From assembly GCF_000143415.4 (NCBI RefSeq), contig NW_003314292.1:1625666-1689665 (forward strand): 64,000 nt of DNA. Direction: 5' to 3'. This document shows, in pieces, positions 43,325-53,996 of this stretch (position 1 is its first letter; each line of letters begins with the position of its first letter). Position numbers and translations under genes: made by a program. The DNA is from Selaginella moellendorffii (Eukaryota > Streptophyta > Lycopodiopsida > Selaginellales > Selaginellaceae). The notes below the pieces were generated by a model. It made no database searches and was not told where the DNA came from. It was given only the letters and a program-made list of their open reading frames with translations.

Positions 43325-44235
43325 TGTAGCACACTTGAATTTAGAGCCAAACTCCAAGCCTGTTGCGCTACGAAATGAGGGTCCGGTACAATCCTACGAG
43401 CACCAACTCCCCATATCTAGCACCTACATGCAAAATGGTGTCAGACGGAGTTTGGCACAATTTTGACATACCGGTGGCCTAACGTGAGGAGGAGGGTACC
43501 CCACCGACTAGAGCAGCATGGAGCTTGGGCTTAGACCCAAGACGGATGCAGAACAAGGAGCGACACAGCCCAGCAGGAGCCAAACTAATGTCTCAGGTGG
43601 TCGGACATGCATTCCAACCACTATCCCTACTATACTTTTGAAACCCTCCCGTCCCCTTCCCCCTTGAGGAACACACGCTGTGGGCTTTCACCCTAAGCCT
43701 CCCTTAGTACCAGGAGTTAGTCTTTGGGACAAGCTCGAAACTTATTAAATATGGAATGTTTTTAGATTGCGAATTTGGACACGAAACGAACACCAATGTG
43801 TTCAGGCTGATATCTACATTCAGTAGATATGCCAAATTAGCGAATCCTGACACTTTCCATAATTAGCATTTGGAAAGACTAATAGAAAGGGCATGATAGC
43901 GAGGGTGTTTGGTAGACACGGTAAGCTATCATTCAGCGATATTGAGGGACTAGTCTCAATAGGTGAGAGTTCTTGCCAAGCCAGTGCAAGATATAGCAAA
44001 AGAGAACTAAAAAGCCGGGCCAAGTATGCTTGGTCAAATAGACACTTAGGAATTCCGTCCTTATGCTCATCCGGCCAAGTACAAATGCTAAGTCCAGCTT
44101 ACTAACACTTCGACAAGAAGGGCCAGTAAAGGGAACCAGCAGTACTGACCTCTTGCCGTCAGGGCAATAAGGAGAGAGTGTCCGTAAGGATTGGCCGACA
44201 AGCATCTTTCAATACCCGAAGTCACATTCGCGACA
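43325..44235 (-). repeat. 3' LTR of the 7.9-kb element (911 bp)
   Basis: Starts TGTAGCACAC and ends CGCGACA on +; pairs with 50335-51257. The junction to the pyrimidine-rich CTCTCCCTTCCTT on + (polypurine tract on -) fixes the inner boundary. Confidence 0.9.
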
Positions 44236-44306
44236 CTCTCCCTTCCTTGGGGAAGATCGACGTCCTCGTCGATGCATACCCGAGTCTAGCAAATCGTCAA
44301 GGAAAC

Positions 44307-44899
44307 TATAAGCTCCTGAGTTTGGACTTCCCGGGAGGTCACCCAGTCTAGTACTATTCAAACCCAAGGACGCTTAACCCCAAATATCCCAAGACTCTTA
44401 ACCGATTGGAAAAGCGGGTGCACTCTTGTTCATGGGCCCTTTCCCTCTATATTTGAACCCCATGGATCGTCTCTCAAGTCGTTCCCTTTGGTTGCTTACA
44501 ATCCACCATGCTTCCCTGCAAGTTCACGCCATCGTGAACGGAAGCTGAGAGCCGCAGCTCTCCCGAGAGCCCCGCTCTCTTGACACCTTACCCCTCAGGT
44601 CGAGCCCAACGGGAACAAACTGGACCAGCCAGATGTCAATCAACATGTGGTGTGATTCCCTTAGCCAACCAAGGGAGTCGGACCCGAGACCTCTCTGATA
44701 CCAAATGTAAGCTCTTGAGTTTGGACTTCCCGGGAGGTCACCCAGCCCAGTACTATTCAAACCCAAGGACGCTTAACCCTAAATATCCCAAGACCCTTAA
44801 CCAATTGGAAAAGGGGGTGCACTCTTGTTCATGGGTCCTTTCCCTCTATATTTGAACCCCATGGATCGTTTCTCAAGTCGTTCCCTTTGGTTGCTTACA
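44307..44899 (-). mobile_element. TRIM element, 593 bp, with two 194-bp terminal repeats
   Basis: Terminal repeats are 44307-44500 and 44706-44899 (TGTAAGC..GCTTACA; first base altered in the left copy). The target-site duplication GAAAC is at 44302-44306 and 44900-44904. Next to the right repeat, - strand TTTGGTATCAGAG (44693-44705) is a methionine-initiator-tRNA primer-binding site. The 205-bp interior is non-coding, so the element depends on other elements for movement. A rearranged relative is at 59975-60425. Confidence 0.92.
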
Positions 44900-45445
44900 G
44901 AAACAACTCTGAAAGTTAACGGAAAGCACACTATGTGGGAAACACACCAACTTAAATGAGTTATGGAACGACCTCTCCTCTACGTCTAAAGACATTACGA
45001 CTCAGACACCCTCCGGCCGTCACCGACAAGGAAATGACTAACGGAGTTAGCCACCCTTGCTGCTCCGAGCACCACTTGGCTTATAAAGGAATGATACATC
45101 TCTGCCCGCAGGGACATAGGGAGAAGGCTAGAGGCCCAACTTCCCCTGAGCAAGAAATCAACCCCGTCGGGAAGATTTAGACAATTATTATAAACTGGCA
45201 GATTAAGTTGTTTACACGACCATGCCTCTTTTCAAAAATGAACCTTCGAGAGAGAGGCGGGGACTTGTGATTAGTCTATAATAGTTATCCCCATGGTTAT
45301 GGATTAGACCCATGCACCGAAGTGCCGAAGTCAGCCTGCCAAAACTAACCCAAGTACTAACAAATGAGAGAAATGACACTTTGATTTATAGAAATAGATT
45401 ACTTTATTGATTTGCAAGATTTATTACAAAGTTTATAAAAGCTAT

Positions 45446-45580
45446 TTATTTTTTATTATTATTCTCATACTGCGTGACAAGCTCACGAGCATGGGTAAGA
45501 TTACTAAGAGGCTCCCAAGTTAATTCACAAGCTGGGTAACCTTTCCACTTAACTAGATACTCTCAACATTTGGCACGTTT
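45446..45580 (-). pseudogene. Chromodomain at the end of gypsy pol
   Basis: The translation EYLVKWKGYPACELTWEPLS ends at TAA 45446. A TGA precedes it (KC-stop-EYLVKW). A chromodomain places the element among chromoviruses, whose integrases are steered to heterochromatin. Confidence 0.85.
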
Positions 45581-46700
45581 AAGCCAATGTGTATCCAAAA
45601 TAGCCTCTACTTCATACTTAAGTTCACCATCCACAACATTTGGCGGTGGATGAATCTCCCTTTGATGTGCAACATCTATAGTGTAAAGAGCCAATAAATT
45701 GGCATGAAATACATTATGAACATTGGACATCTCCGTAGACTGATCCAACCGATAGGATACATCACCAAGACGTTTTAACACCCGATAGGGTCCAACATAT
45801 CTCAGCAAGAGCTTCCGAGACAAAGAACCCTTAATGTTCAAGTTTTGGGAAGATAGCCACACCTGATCTCCCACTTGATAGGATACATCCCGACGATACT
45901 GATCTTTATCACATTGATACCTATCTTGAGCTTTGCCCATCGCCTCAGTAGCCTGAGACCAACCTTGGCGTAGCTACTCCGCATAAGTCTCAACGGCTGG
46001 GACCAACACTTCGGTCATTGGTTTCGGTACAACAATCTATTGAGGAACCCCACGAGCATTCCCTTGCAGCATCTCCCATGGAGAACAGCCTATAGCGCTG
46101 TGAAATGTGTTGTTATAACAGATTTCTGCTGTATCCAAATGCTCAACCCAGTCGCGTTAGTCTACCGCAACATAGTACCACAGATAATCCTCAACTTAAG
46201 CATTCACACGTTCGGTCTCCCCATCAGTTTAAGGATGATAAGCCGTACTAAATTTTAACTTGGTACCAAACAGTTGGAATAGTGTGCCCCAAAACTTCCC
46301 CGTAAACCTTGAATCTCTATCCGAGATCATCTCTTCAGGAAGACCACGAACTTGCATTACTTCATGGAAAAAGAGCTTTGCTGCTTGTTTCACATTTACT
46401 ATTCCCACAGTTGGAATGAAGTGTGCAATCTTTGACAACCGATCCACAACCACCATCAAAGTATCATAACTCTTTGAATTTGGCAAGCAAGTGATGAAAT
46501 CAAGTGTCACACTTTGAAATGGCTATGCTAGTGTGGGAATGCACTACAACTTTCCAGCCTGCTTCTCAGTTTTGCGCTTACATTGCTGGAATATAGGGCA
46601 GGAATGGACATAGTCCGCTACATCACCTTCCATACCAAACCAGAAAAATCCCTTTTTCAATGAAGCCAGAGTTTTTCACTGTCCACCATGTCCCGCTACT
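45581..46700 (-). pseudogene. Gypsy integrase
   Basis: 46510-46229 holds the catalytic core LDFITCLPNSKSYDTLMVVV and SDRDSRFTG. 45940-45581 holds the C-terminal part YQVGDQVWLSSQNL and LRYVGPYRVLKRLGDVSY. Frame breaks lie between them near 45960-46230 and before 46510. Confidence 0.88.
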
Positions 46701-46849
46701 GGAACATCATGATGTTCCTGCAGAAACAACTACTGCAGATCCTTAGAGGGAAGATACAATCTTTCTTGCTTATAGAATATAAGCCCATCCGAACTGAGAA
46801 GTGAAGCTTTGCATTAGTGCGACTAGCAACTTTCGTTGCTTCGCTACCA

Positions 46850-48410
46850 GGGCTTTACTTCAACAACCCTGCACGGCATAAGATTGCCTTCACCAATGGA
46901 TCACTTCCATATGAAGCCCGAATGTCCTCCAACCAGTCCAAACTAATTGCTGATATGGCCCGGAATTGAGCTTGACGACTCAACGCATCCAAAACAATAT
47001 TGTATTTACCAGGTTTATATATGATTTCAATATCATATCTAGCAAGCTTCTCTTGCCAACAAGCCTGCTGCAGCGTAAGCTTAGGCTACATAGCAAAGTA
47101 GCTTAGTGTGTTACTATCCATATAAACCTTGGTATGTCCACCCAAGTAGTGTCTCCAATGTTTCAAGGCCGAAACTATAGCAAACATCTCTTTCTCATGC
47201 ATTGGCCATTTTCATTGAGTTTCATCCAATTTCTTGGAATAGAACGCAACAGGACAACCATGTTGCCTTAGTGTAACACCAACCGCTTTGTCACAATCTT
47301 GCTGTAACATGGCACCAATAGCATAGCTAGACGCATCACAATGCACTTCGAAGGGTTTATCAAGATCTGGGATCTTGAGAACAGGAACTATACCGTAAAC
47401 CGTACAAAAGTACGCTGACAAGCTGGTGTCCAATGGAACGGAATACTACTCTTTGTCAACTTAGTCAATGGAAGAGCAATTCTTGCAAAATTGCAGACAA
47501 ACTTACGATAGTATCCCGCCAAACCGAGAAAGGAACGAACATCTGATACAGTGGTTGGGACTTCCCAAGACTTCACCGCTTCCACCTTCTTTGGATCAAC
47601 CTCAATTACGCCAGCACCAACTATATGTCCAAGAAAGTTTACGCGCAATTGACCAAAAGCACATTTACTTTCTTTAGCATACAGTTTGTGTTTGCGCAAC
47701 TTCTGAAACACCAGCTCCAAGTGTTTCAAATGATCCTCTAACGTTTCACTGAAGACTAGAACATCGTTGATATATAGGACAACAAATGTGTCCAAATAAT
47801 CTTTGAATATTCTATCCATCATAGTGCTGAACATTGCTAGAGCATTACATAACCCGAACGGCATAACAAGGAACTCATAAGATCCGTACAGAGTCTTAAA
47901 GGTTGTCTTTTCCACATCCTGATCCACCACCTGTATCTGATGATACCTGGACAGCAAATCAAGTCACGTAAAATACTTAGCCTTTAAGAGTTGGTCAAAC
48001 AAGTCATCAATGTGGGGCAAAGGATAACTATTCTTGACCGTGATCTTGTTGAGTGCCCGATAGTCGATACACATCCTCATGGTTCCATCCTTTTTCATAA
48101 CAAAAAGGACTGGCGCTCCATAAGATGACTTGCTTGGTCGGATATGACCTTTGTCAAGAAGCTTCGTAAGTTGCTTCTTGAGTTCAGCCATCTCCTTGAT
48201 ATTCAACCGATATGGAGCTTTTGTATATGGTTTAGAACCCGGTATAACCTCAATCCAATAATCAACCTCACGGTTAGGAGGTGGCCTTAGTGGCAAATCC
48301 TTCGGGAAGATATCCTGATTCCTCGCCAACAACTCCAATATTTTCTTTAGTACAAGATCAACCCCATCACCGATTCGAACCGAGTCACCTATACCCTCAG
48401 CTTCCATCAC
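46850..48410 (-). pseudogene. Gypsy reverse transcriptase and RNase H
   Basis: The RT palm runs through [20 protein letters not shown] (48410-47964), a TGA, then SRYHQIQV, MPFGLCNALAMF and VLYINDVLVFSE. The catalytic box is YIND instead of Y(I/V)DD. RNase H follows: FEVHCDASSYAIGAML, a TGA, KWPMHEKEMFAIV (47433-46850). Confidence 0.9.
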
Positions 48411-48425
48411 TTGAACCCAAAAGGT

Positions 48426-48827
48426 TTAACATCCCTTCTTAGCTACTTTTTGAGCGGCTCTTGCAGTCAGGAACTTAGCATCCCAATACTTTGAGGAGCG
48501 CTTTTGCAACTGAAAGGACACATCAGGACGTCCTTCTAACTTCAATGTGATACGACTTTGTCCAGCACCATAAATCCCTTTTATGTATTTGTTGAAGAAA
48601 TCCATACCAAACACCATCTGAAAATTTGGTATTTTCAACACTACCAAGTCCACTCTTTCTTTCCACTTGGATATCTTTATTAGAACATCACTTACAAACT
48701 TTCTGGCTACTTGCCCACCTTCCGCAAACCGGAAGTGCATAGGTGACATTTGCTTAGCATTCAATCCTAACAATTTAACTAAGTCTTCGGATATCATACT
48801 GTGCGTAACTCCCGTATCAATCATCAC
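48426..48827 (-). pseudogene. Gypsy aspartic protease
   Basis: The active-site strand reads MMIDTGVTHSMIS (DTG followed by V instead of A/S), then the flap region. It lies between the zinc knuckle and RT in the usual order. Confidence 0.8.
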
Positions 48828-48833
48828 TCGGAT

Positions 48834-50140
48834 TCAGTGTCTGTAGACAAAGCCTACCAAATACATCAACGGATTAGTGTTTGCATTGACTGCGAGAAAA
48901 GCTTGAGGAAAGCAACGAAAGTAACTCACCTCCTCTTCCTCATAGTTTGCATTGACCAGCTCGTCAACGTCTTCAGCTTCACCACCACCGTCTTCCCTCA
49001 TGACATTAACACAAGACTTTGTCTTATGCTTATTGGGACATTCTGAGGATCTATGTCCTGACTCTCCACAATGGAAGCAATGACCCACACTACCCGTTCC
49101 GCTAGGAGCAAGTTTTGCAGGTTGCTACTGCTTGTACCCACCAGGAGGAGGAGCAAAGGGCCTAGGACCAGAAGAAGATGCTCGTGGTCTCCAACCACCA
49201 CCACCTTTGTTAACCGTTGCTTGTGAGCCTCCAGAGTGGAACCTGCCTTCCACCCCCTATTTCCAGTCACCTTGTTTATTCCCAGAATTCTTATTCTTAT
49301 CCGAGTTACCAGCATACAGTTGCTGATATTATTCCATAAGCGAGTGACTAAAGGCAACTTGTTGTGCTGCCTCCTTACACTCCAGATACGTTTTTGGCTT
49401 AAACTTCAAAATCTCATTGCAAGAAAGTGAACCTTCCAGGAAATAACTCCGAGCATCTTCATCACTTATATTTGCAATCATAATGCGCTTTTGAGCAAAT
49501 GCATTAACGTAATGCATGAGGTCCCCTCGCTGCTTTAACCGCCACAACTCCACGAAAAGTCTCAGACCAAGATCGTCCGGCAAGTATTCCTTACGGATAC
49601 AAGACTGCATCTTAGTCCAAATTCTAGTCTACCCTTTTTCAGCACACACTTGGCACCACCAAGTTTTGGCATGATCAGTGAGAAAGAATTGCATGTACAC
49701 AACTTTTGTATGATCATCTACATCTGCCACTATGAAATAGTTTTCCATATCGTAGACCCAGTCTTCCAAAACTTGATAGTCCCGCATGCCTCTAAAGTTG
49801 GGTGGTTTCGGAGGCTTGAACTTTGAAACTCATGCAATTGGGGGCGGTTGCAAAACTTCATCGTCCTCAGAACTTGAAGAGAGTCCGGTTGCTTAGGCTT
49901 AGTTGGTTTAGCTGCCTCAGTTTCTTTCTTCCTCTTTTTGTTCTCCTTCTTCAATTTGCGAATCTCCTTTCACAAATTCTTAATCTTGACTTCCTAAGCC
50001 GTACGCTGCAATGCCGCAGCATCTAGCTCTTCCTTTTCTGACTTGGCCTCAACCTCTTCTGCAACATCTCTACCAGGAGTTTCCTCCTCTCAATTCGCTC
50101 GTCTAGAGGTTTCAGCATCATTAGCACGGTTCCTTTTCAC
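48834..50140 (-). pseudogene. Gypsy gag with CCHC zinc knuckle
   Basis: The zinc knuckle GHCFHCGESGHRSSECP lies at about 49088-49030. The upstream gag core reads LFVELWRLKQRGDLMHYVNA (49560-49500). A Lys/Glu-rich N-terminal stretch is at 49990-49900. There are at least two frame breaks. Confidence 0.8.
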
Positions 50141-50321
50141 CATCTAGCTAGCTACATGCATGCCTCTATCAGTAAATGAACATGCATACAACGTTCTTAC
50201 TGAATGGTGCAATCCAACTAATCCTACATAGGTCACTTTGGATCTACTAGAAAAGTCTCTGTGTATGCAACTTGAGTCAAAAAATCCGACAAAAGTTGAA
50301 TAGGAATCACTGAGATAATTT

Positions 50322-50334
50322 CTCTAATACCAAA
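50322..50334 (-). promoter_or_regulatory. Primer-binding site of the 7.9-kb element
   Basis: On -, TTTGGTATTAGAG directly follows the 5' LTR. It matches the usual initiator-Met tRNA 3' complement TGGTATCAGAG at ten of eleven bases. Confidence 0.85.
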
Positions 50335-51257
50335 TGTAGCGCACCTAAATTTGAAGCCGAACTCCAAGCCCGTTGGGCTACAAAATGAGGGTCCGGTACA
50401 ATCCCACAAGTACTAGCTCCCCGTATCCAGCACCTGCACGCAAAATGGTCTCAGACGGAGTCTGGCACAATTTTGACATACCTGTGGCCTAACACGAGGA
50501 GGAGGGTACCCCCCCGACTAGAGCAGTGTGGAGCTTGGGCTTAGACCCAAGCCGGATGCAGAACAAGGAGCGACACAGCCTAGCGGGAGCTAAATTAATG
50601 TTTTAGGTGGTCGGACATACATTCCAACCACTATCCTTACTATACTTTTGAAACCCCTTATATCCCCCCCCCCCCCCCTCCTCCCCCCCCCTCCCCTTGA
50701 GGAACACATGCTTTGGGCTTTCACCCCAAGCCTCCCTTAGTACCAGGAGTTAGTCTTTGGGACAAGCTCGAAACTTACTAAATATGGAATGTTTTTAGAT
50801 TGCGAATTTGGATACGAAACGAACACCATTGTGTTTAGGCCGATATCTACATTCCGTAGATATGCCAAATGAGCAAATCTTGACACTTTTCATAATTAGC
50901 ATTTGGAACCAAAATAAGACTAACAGAAAGGGCATGATAGCAAGGGTGTTTGGCAAACACGGTAAGCTATCATTCAGCGATATTGAGGGACTACTCTCAA
51001 TACGCGAGGGTTCTCGCCAAGCCAGTGCAAGATATAGCAAAAGAGAACTAAAAAGCCGAGCCAAGTATGCTTGGTCAAATAAACACTTAGGAATTTCATC
51101 CTTATGCTCATCTGGCCAAGTACAAATGCTAAGTCCAGTTTACTAACACTTTGACAAGAAGGGCCAATAAAGGGAACCAGCAGTACTAACCTCTTGAGAG
51201 TGTTCGTAAGGATTGGCCGACAAACATTTTTCAATACCCGAAATCACATTTGTGACA
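50335..51257 (-). repeat. 5' LTR of the 7.9-kb element (923 bp)
   Basis: Partner of 43325-44235. It contains a C-homopolymer-rich stretch at 50666-50697 that is CCCGTCCCC in the other LTR, explaining much of the length difference. Confidence 0.9.
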
Positions 51258-51470
51258 TTATCCCAAGAATGATATATGGCAATAACCGTGAAATGATTGA
51301 ATCAATAATACACATCATTCCCAAGATTCCCACAAAAGAACTTTAGCCAAATGTGAGGATTGGTAGCAAGCACAAAAAAAGTTGTACCATGTGCTATGAA
51401 TGCTACCATCAATTGAGTTTGATTGTTCAACTGCAACTGCATAGCATCTAGAAATTGCTCAAATTGCTAC
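51258..51470 (-). mobile_element. Older retroelement gag, upstream half (split by insertion)
   Basis: Reading leftward: PHIWLKFFCGNLGNDVYY, a stop, FNHFTVIAIYHSWDNA, running into the TTATC duplication and continuing in frame at 43319. Confidence 0.65.
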
Positions 51471-51599
51471 TCTAGAGTCAAAGGAGGAGGAAGTAAATAA
51501 AAAAATAAATAAAAAAGAAAAAAAAAAGTTGAGAAAAGCAATAAAAAAAGGAGATTTAGACAATGAAAAAGTTAGATCTAAACTAAAATCCCAAATTCT

Positions 51600-51735
51600 A
51601 CAAGCCAGAAACATATGCAACTCCAACAATGCTCTCCGAATGGACAAGCCTTCGTGGCAGTGACAAAAGCTTGAAACCGGGCTGAAGATAGATGGAAAGG
51701 CTGTCAAGAAGCCTAGAGAAGCATAAAAAACATTA
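51600..51735 (+). pseudogene. Degenerate copy 4 of the PPR gene (short scrap)
   Basis: CAGAAACATATGCAACTCCAACAATGCTCT-type sequence through GGAAAGGCTGTCAAGAAGCC matches the same segment that ends copies 2 and 3. It joins the 3' flank of the third NTPase copy. Confidence 0.75.
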
Positions 51736-51839
51736 GAATATTCTAAAATCAGCAAATAAGCGTGTGTTAACATATTGAACCATGACTTCAACATAGAGAT
51801 GGACAGATCTTTATTTCTGAATTGAATCTCAGCTCAAGA

Positions 51840-53759
51840 TCATATCACAACAGCTTCGAGTGCTTTGATAAAAACTCCATCAACCTCTTGGGGATGTGCC
51901 ACGGCAGAGAACACAGTGTATGTTTCGTTATAGTTAACACTACCAGCAGACGACCACCTTGAGGGAAACCAGTCTGGCTTACCACCCTCTGGACCAATCC
52001 AGTGAAAACCCCATCTGATATCTTCCACATCATAACCAGCTGTATAAAGACCCATGTTCTCAGGCTTGAAGAGCTTGCTCGCACTCTGCCATTTTGTGAT
52101 CCCTTTTTGTGACCCAACAGAAACTCGAAACACGTCAATGAAGAGCAGATCACTTTCCACTCTTCGAGTCACAAAGTCAACACAGCAGCGTTGCCAGCTG
52201 CTGGGGATATAAGTTGTTGGCGAGTACGTTAGGACTGGTCCCAAATCCAAGCCGAAATAATGAAAAGCTTCAATCTTCTTCCCCTTCATCGGCCCCATGC
52301 CCCACTGTTTCGCGATGTGGATTACGATCCTTTCCACCATAAGTCCAACCAGCAACGGTGCAGGGTGTGCGGCCATGCATTCTTCAATGAGCTGCTCCGC
52401 CACTTTCATCATCAAGGCATCTCCATCTGCCTTATTCAAATGCATTCCAACGGCGGCCACAACCATTGCCTTGGCAAGATCAGAAACCAGTGCAAACTTG
52501 TCTCCATTTTGTACAATCCACCGAGGATCGAAACTATCAGAGTCGATCCTGCCTCTGCCAGCTATCAGATCCGATAGCGCAGCCACCGCTCTTCTCCTCC
52601 TGACACGTTTCAAGGCCGCTATCTCCGTCACCCACTGTTCCACAGTCCTTCGTTGTTGTTCAACCTCCTCGGTGGACAGAAACTTCTCCCTCGCCTCGCC
52701 CTCACGATCTGCAGAAGCCGCCGCTTCGACATAGCAATCCACGAAAACACGCACCATGAGTGGCAAACCTCCCGTCAATGCCTGCATTTCACCAGGCTCG
52801 GACAGCAAGCCCTTCCAGGTGATGTACTGCTTCGTCTCCTCGGGCGTGAAGGCTGTGTACTTGCAGTGGTAGTTTCTGTTGTGAGTGGTCTTGAAAACCC
52901 TGGCATAAGCCTCGTTCCGCCTTGCCGAGCCACCATGCAAGCAGGTTGAGCTTTCCTCGAGTGCTTCCAATGCAAGCCACACGTCCATAAGGGAGCTGTT
53001 CGAGGCCCTGCTGTCCAAAACATCGTACTCGTCGACAACGAAGAACAGATCGTTGGTGCGTTTCAACCATGACACCACCTCCATCATCTCCTTCCAGTCC
53101 TCAATGCAGCACAGCCAGTTGCACGTCGGAACATCATCCGCAAAGGCCACCAAGAGAGCCTCCCTGATCGCCGTCAGCAAGCCGGAGCGCTCCTCCGGCA
53201 TCCTGAAGATGCAAACCAGCCGCGATTTCCTTGCTGCGCCTTGGTTCCCCTTGGAGAACTCGTGGAGACAGTGAAGAGACAGCATGAGCAAGAGGTAAGT
53301 TTTCCCCGAGCCAACATTCCCGTCCAAGTCTATCACGTCGTTCTTGCTCGCCGCGAATCTGTCCAGGATCTCTTTGAAGACTGGGCGCCCCACAAGCCAG
53401 ATGCCATCAGCCTCTGACGGAACGCGCGGCACCCTGGGCTGCAAGCTCGGCCATGGCAGCTTGTCAAACACTTTCACCTCCGCAAAGTCCACGCTTGGAA
53501 GCGCTGCGATGGAATCCGCGATGCTCCGCACGCGCTGCAGCACTGCATCGGAACGAGCGTTGCCGAACAAGCCCGCCGCTGACATCTCGTTGCGAAGGCG
53601 GCATGGCGGTAATCGAGCCCTGGCACGAGGTCGCTTCAAATCCTTGACAGAGAACAAGAGCTGCGACTCCACTGCCTCCACCAGCTTGCGCTTCGCAGGA
53701 GTGGAGTAGTCTGGACGCCGATCGATCCAATCGCGCAGCAGGGACTCGTCGCCCGCCAT
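51840..53759 (-). CDS. Crinkler (CR-effector)-type P-loop NTPase, intact copy 2
   Basis: Intronless, 639 aa from ATG 53759. Same domain order as 37910-39832: KVFDKLPWP, GNVGSGKT, EALLVAFADD, FFVVDEYDVLD, ALTGGLPLMV, and a C-terminal SDLLFIDVFRVSVGSQKGI segment. The differences from copy 1 are scattered replacements, and neither copy has a stop, which suggests that selection has kept both. It is head-to-head with the intact PPR gene, 237 bp apart. This pair looks like the source of the other PPR/NTPase units. In pathogens these NTPases are coupled to nuclear-acting effector domains; a host role (defence, DNA damage or selfish element) is unknown. Confidence 0.8.
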   Translation of the reverse strand: MAGDESLLRDWIDRRPDYSTPAKRKLVEAVESQLLFSVKDLKRPRARARLPPCRLRNEMSAAGLFGNARSDAVLQRVRSIADSIAALPSVDFAEVKVFDKLPWPSLQPRVPRVPSEADGIWLVGRPVFKEILDRFAASKNDVIDLDGNVGSGKTYLLLMLSLHCLHEFSKGNQGAARKSRLVCIFRMPEERSGLLTAIREALLVAFADDVPTCNWLCCIEDWKEMMEVVSWLKRTNDLFFVVDEYDVLDSRASNSSLMDVWLALEALEESSTCLHGGSARRNEAYARVFKTTHNRNYHCKYTAFTPEETKQYITWKGLLSEPGEMQALTGGLPLMVRVFVDCYVEAAASADREGEAREKFLSTEEVEQQRRTVEQWVTEIAALKRVRRRRAVAALSDLIAGRGRIDSDSFDPRWIVQNGDKFALVSDLAKAMVVAAVGMHLNKADGDALMMKVAEQLIEECMAAHPAPLLVGLMVERIVIHIAKQWGMGPMKGKKIEAFHYFGLDLGPVLTYSPTTYIPSSWQRCCVDFVTRRVESDLLFIDVFRVSVGSQKGITKWQSASKLFKPENMGLYTAGYDVEDIRWGFHWIGPEGGKPDWFPSRWSSAGSVNYNETYTVFSAVAHPQEVDGVFIKALEAVVI

Positions 53760-53996
53760 CGAAAGCCCTAGAAAGAGCGCACGATTGGCAAGTTTTAGGG
53801 TTTGTCAGGGCAAGAGAGGCGCGTCTTGTGCCACGGACCAAATGTGGATCAAGATGTGTCGATGTTTTCAATCACTTGCATTTCCTCCCATTCCAGTTAA
53901 ACTGTTCTAATCTTCTCTTCCACCCACTCACCATTTCTTGCTTTCTAGCATGGTCGTGGTTTCTCCCCGTGAGGAGCGGAAGTCTACACACAAGTG
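53760..53996. promoter_or_regulatory. Divergent promoter between NTPase and PPR genes
   Basis: 237 bp between the start codons, with AGCCCTAGAAA next to the NTPase start and TTTTAGGGTTTGTC (telobox-like) at about 53793-53806. The AGCCCTAGAAAAGAG leader is conserved at all NTPase copies. Confidence 0.55.

Larger units (their letters stand above)
43325..51257 (-). mobile_element. Complete but dead Ty3/gypsy chromovirus-type retrotransposon, 7.9 kb
   Basis: The 3' LTR is 43325-44235 and the 5' LTR 50335-51257 (TGT..ACA on both). The target-site duplication TTATC is at 43320-43324 and 51258-51262. The order on - is gag, zinc knuckle, protease, RT, RNase H, integrase, chromodomain. The polypurine tract (AAGGAAGGGAGAG on -) abuts the 3' LTR, and the primer-binding site abuts the 5' LTR. 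Multiple stops break gag and pol. A TRIM element (44307-44899) sits between the pol end and the 3' LTR. LTRs differ by scattered substitutions and small indels, so the insertion is not recent. Confidence 0.92.

Noticed and set aside
44691-44705. Possible tRNA-like sequence
   Set aside because: It is the initiator-tRNA primer-binding site of the TRIM; no tRNA fold surrounds it. I found no convincing tRNA gene in the window, but a covariance-model scan would be needed to be sure.
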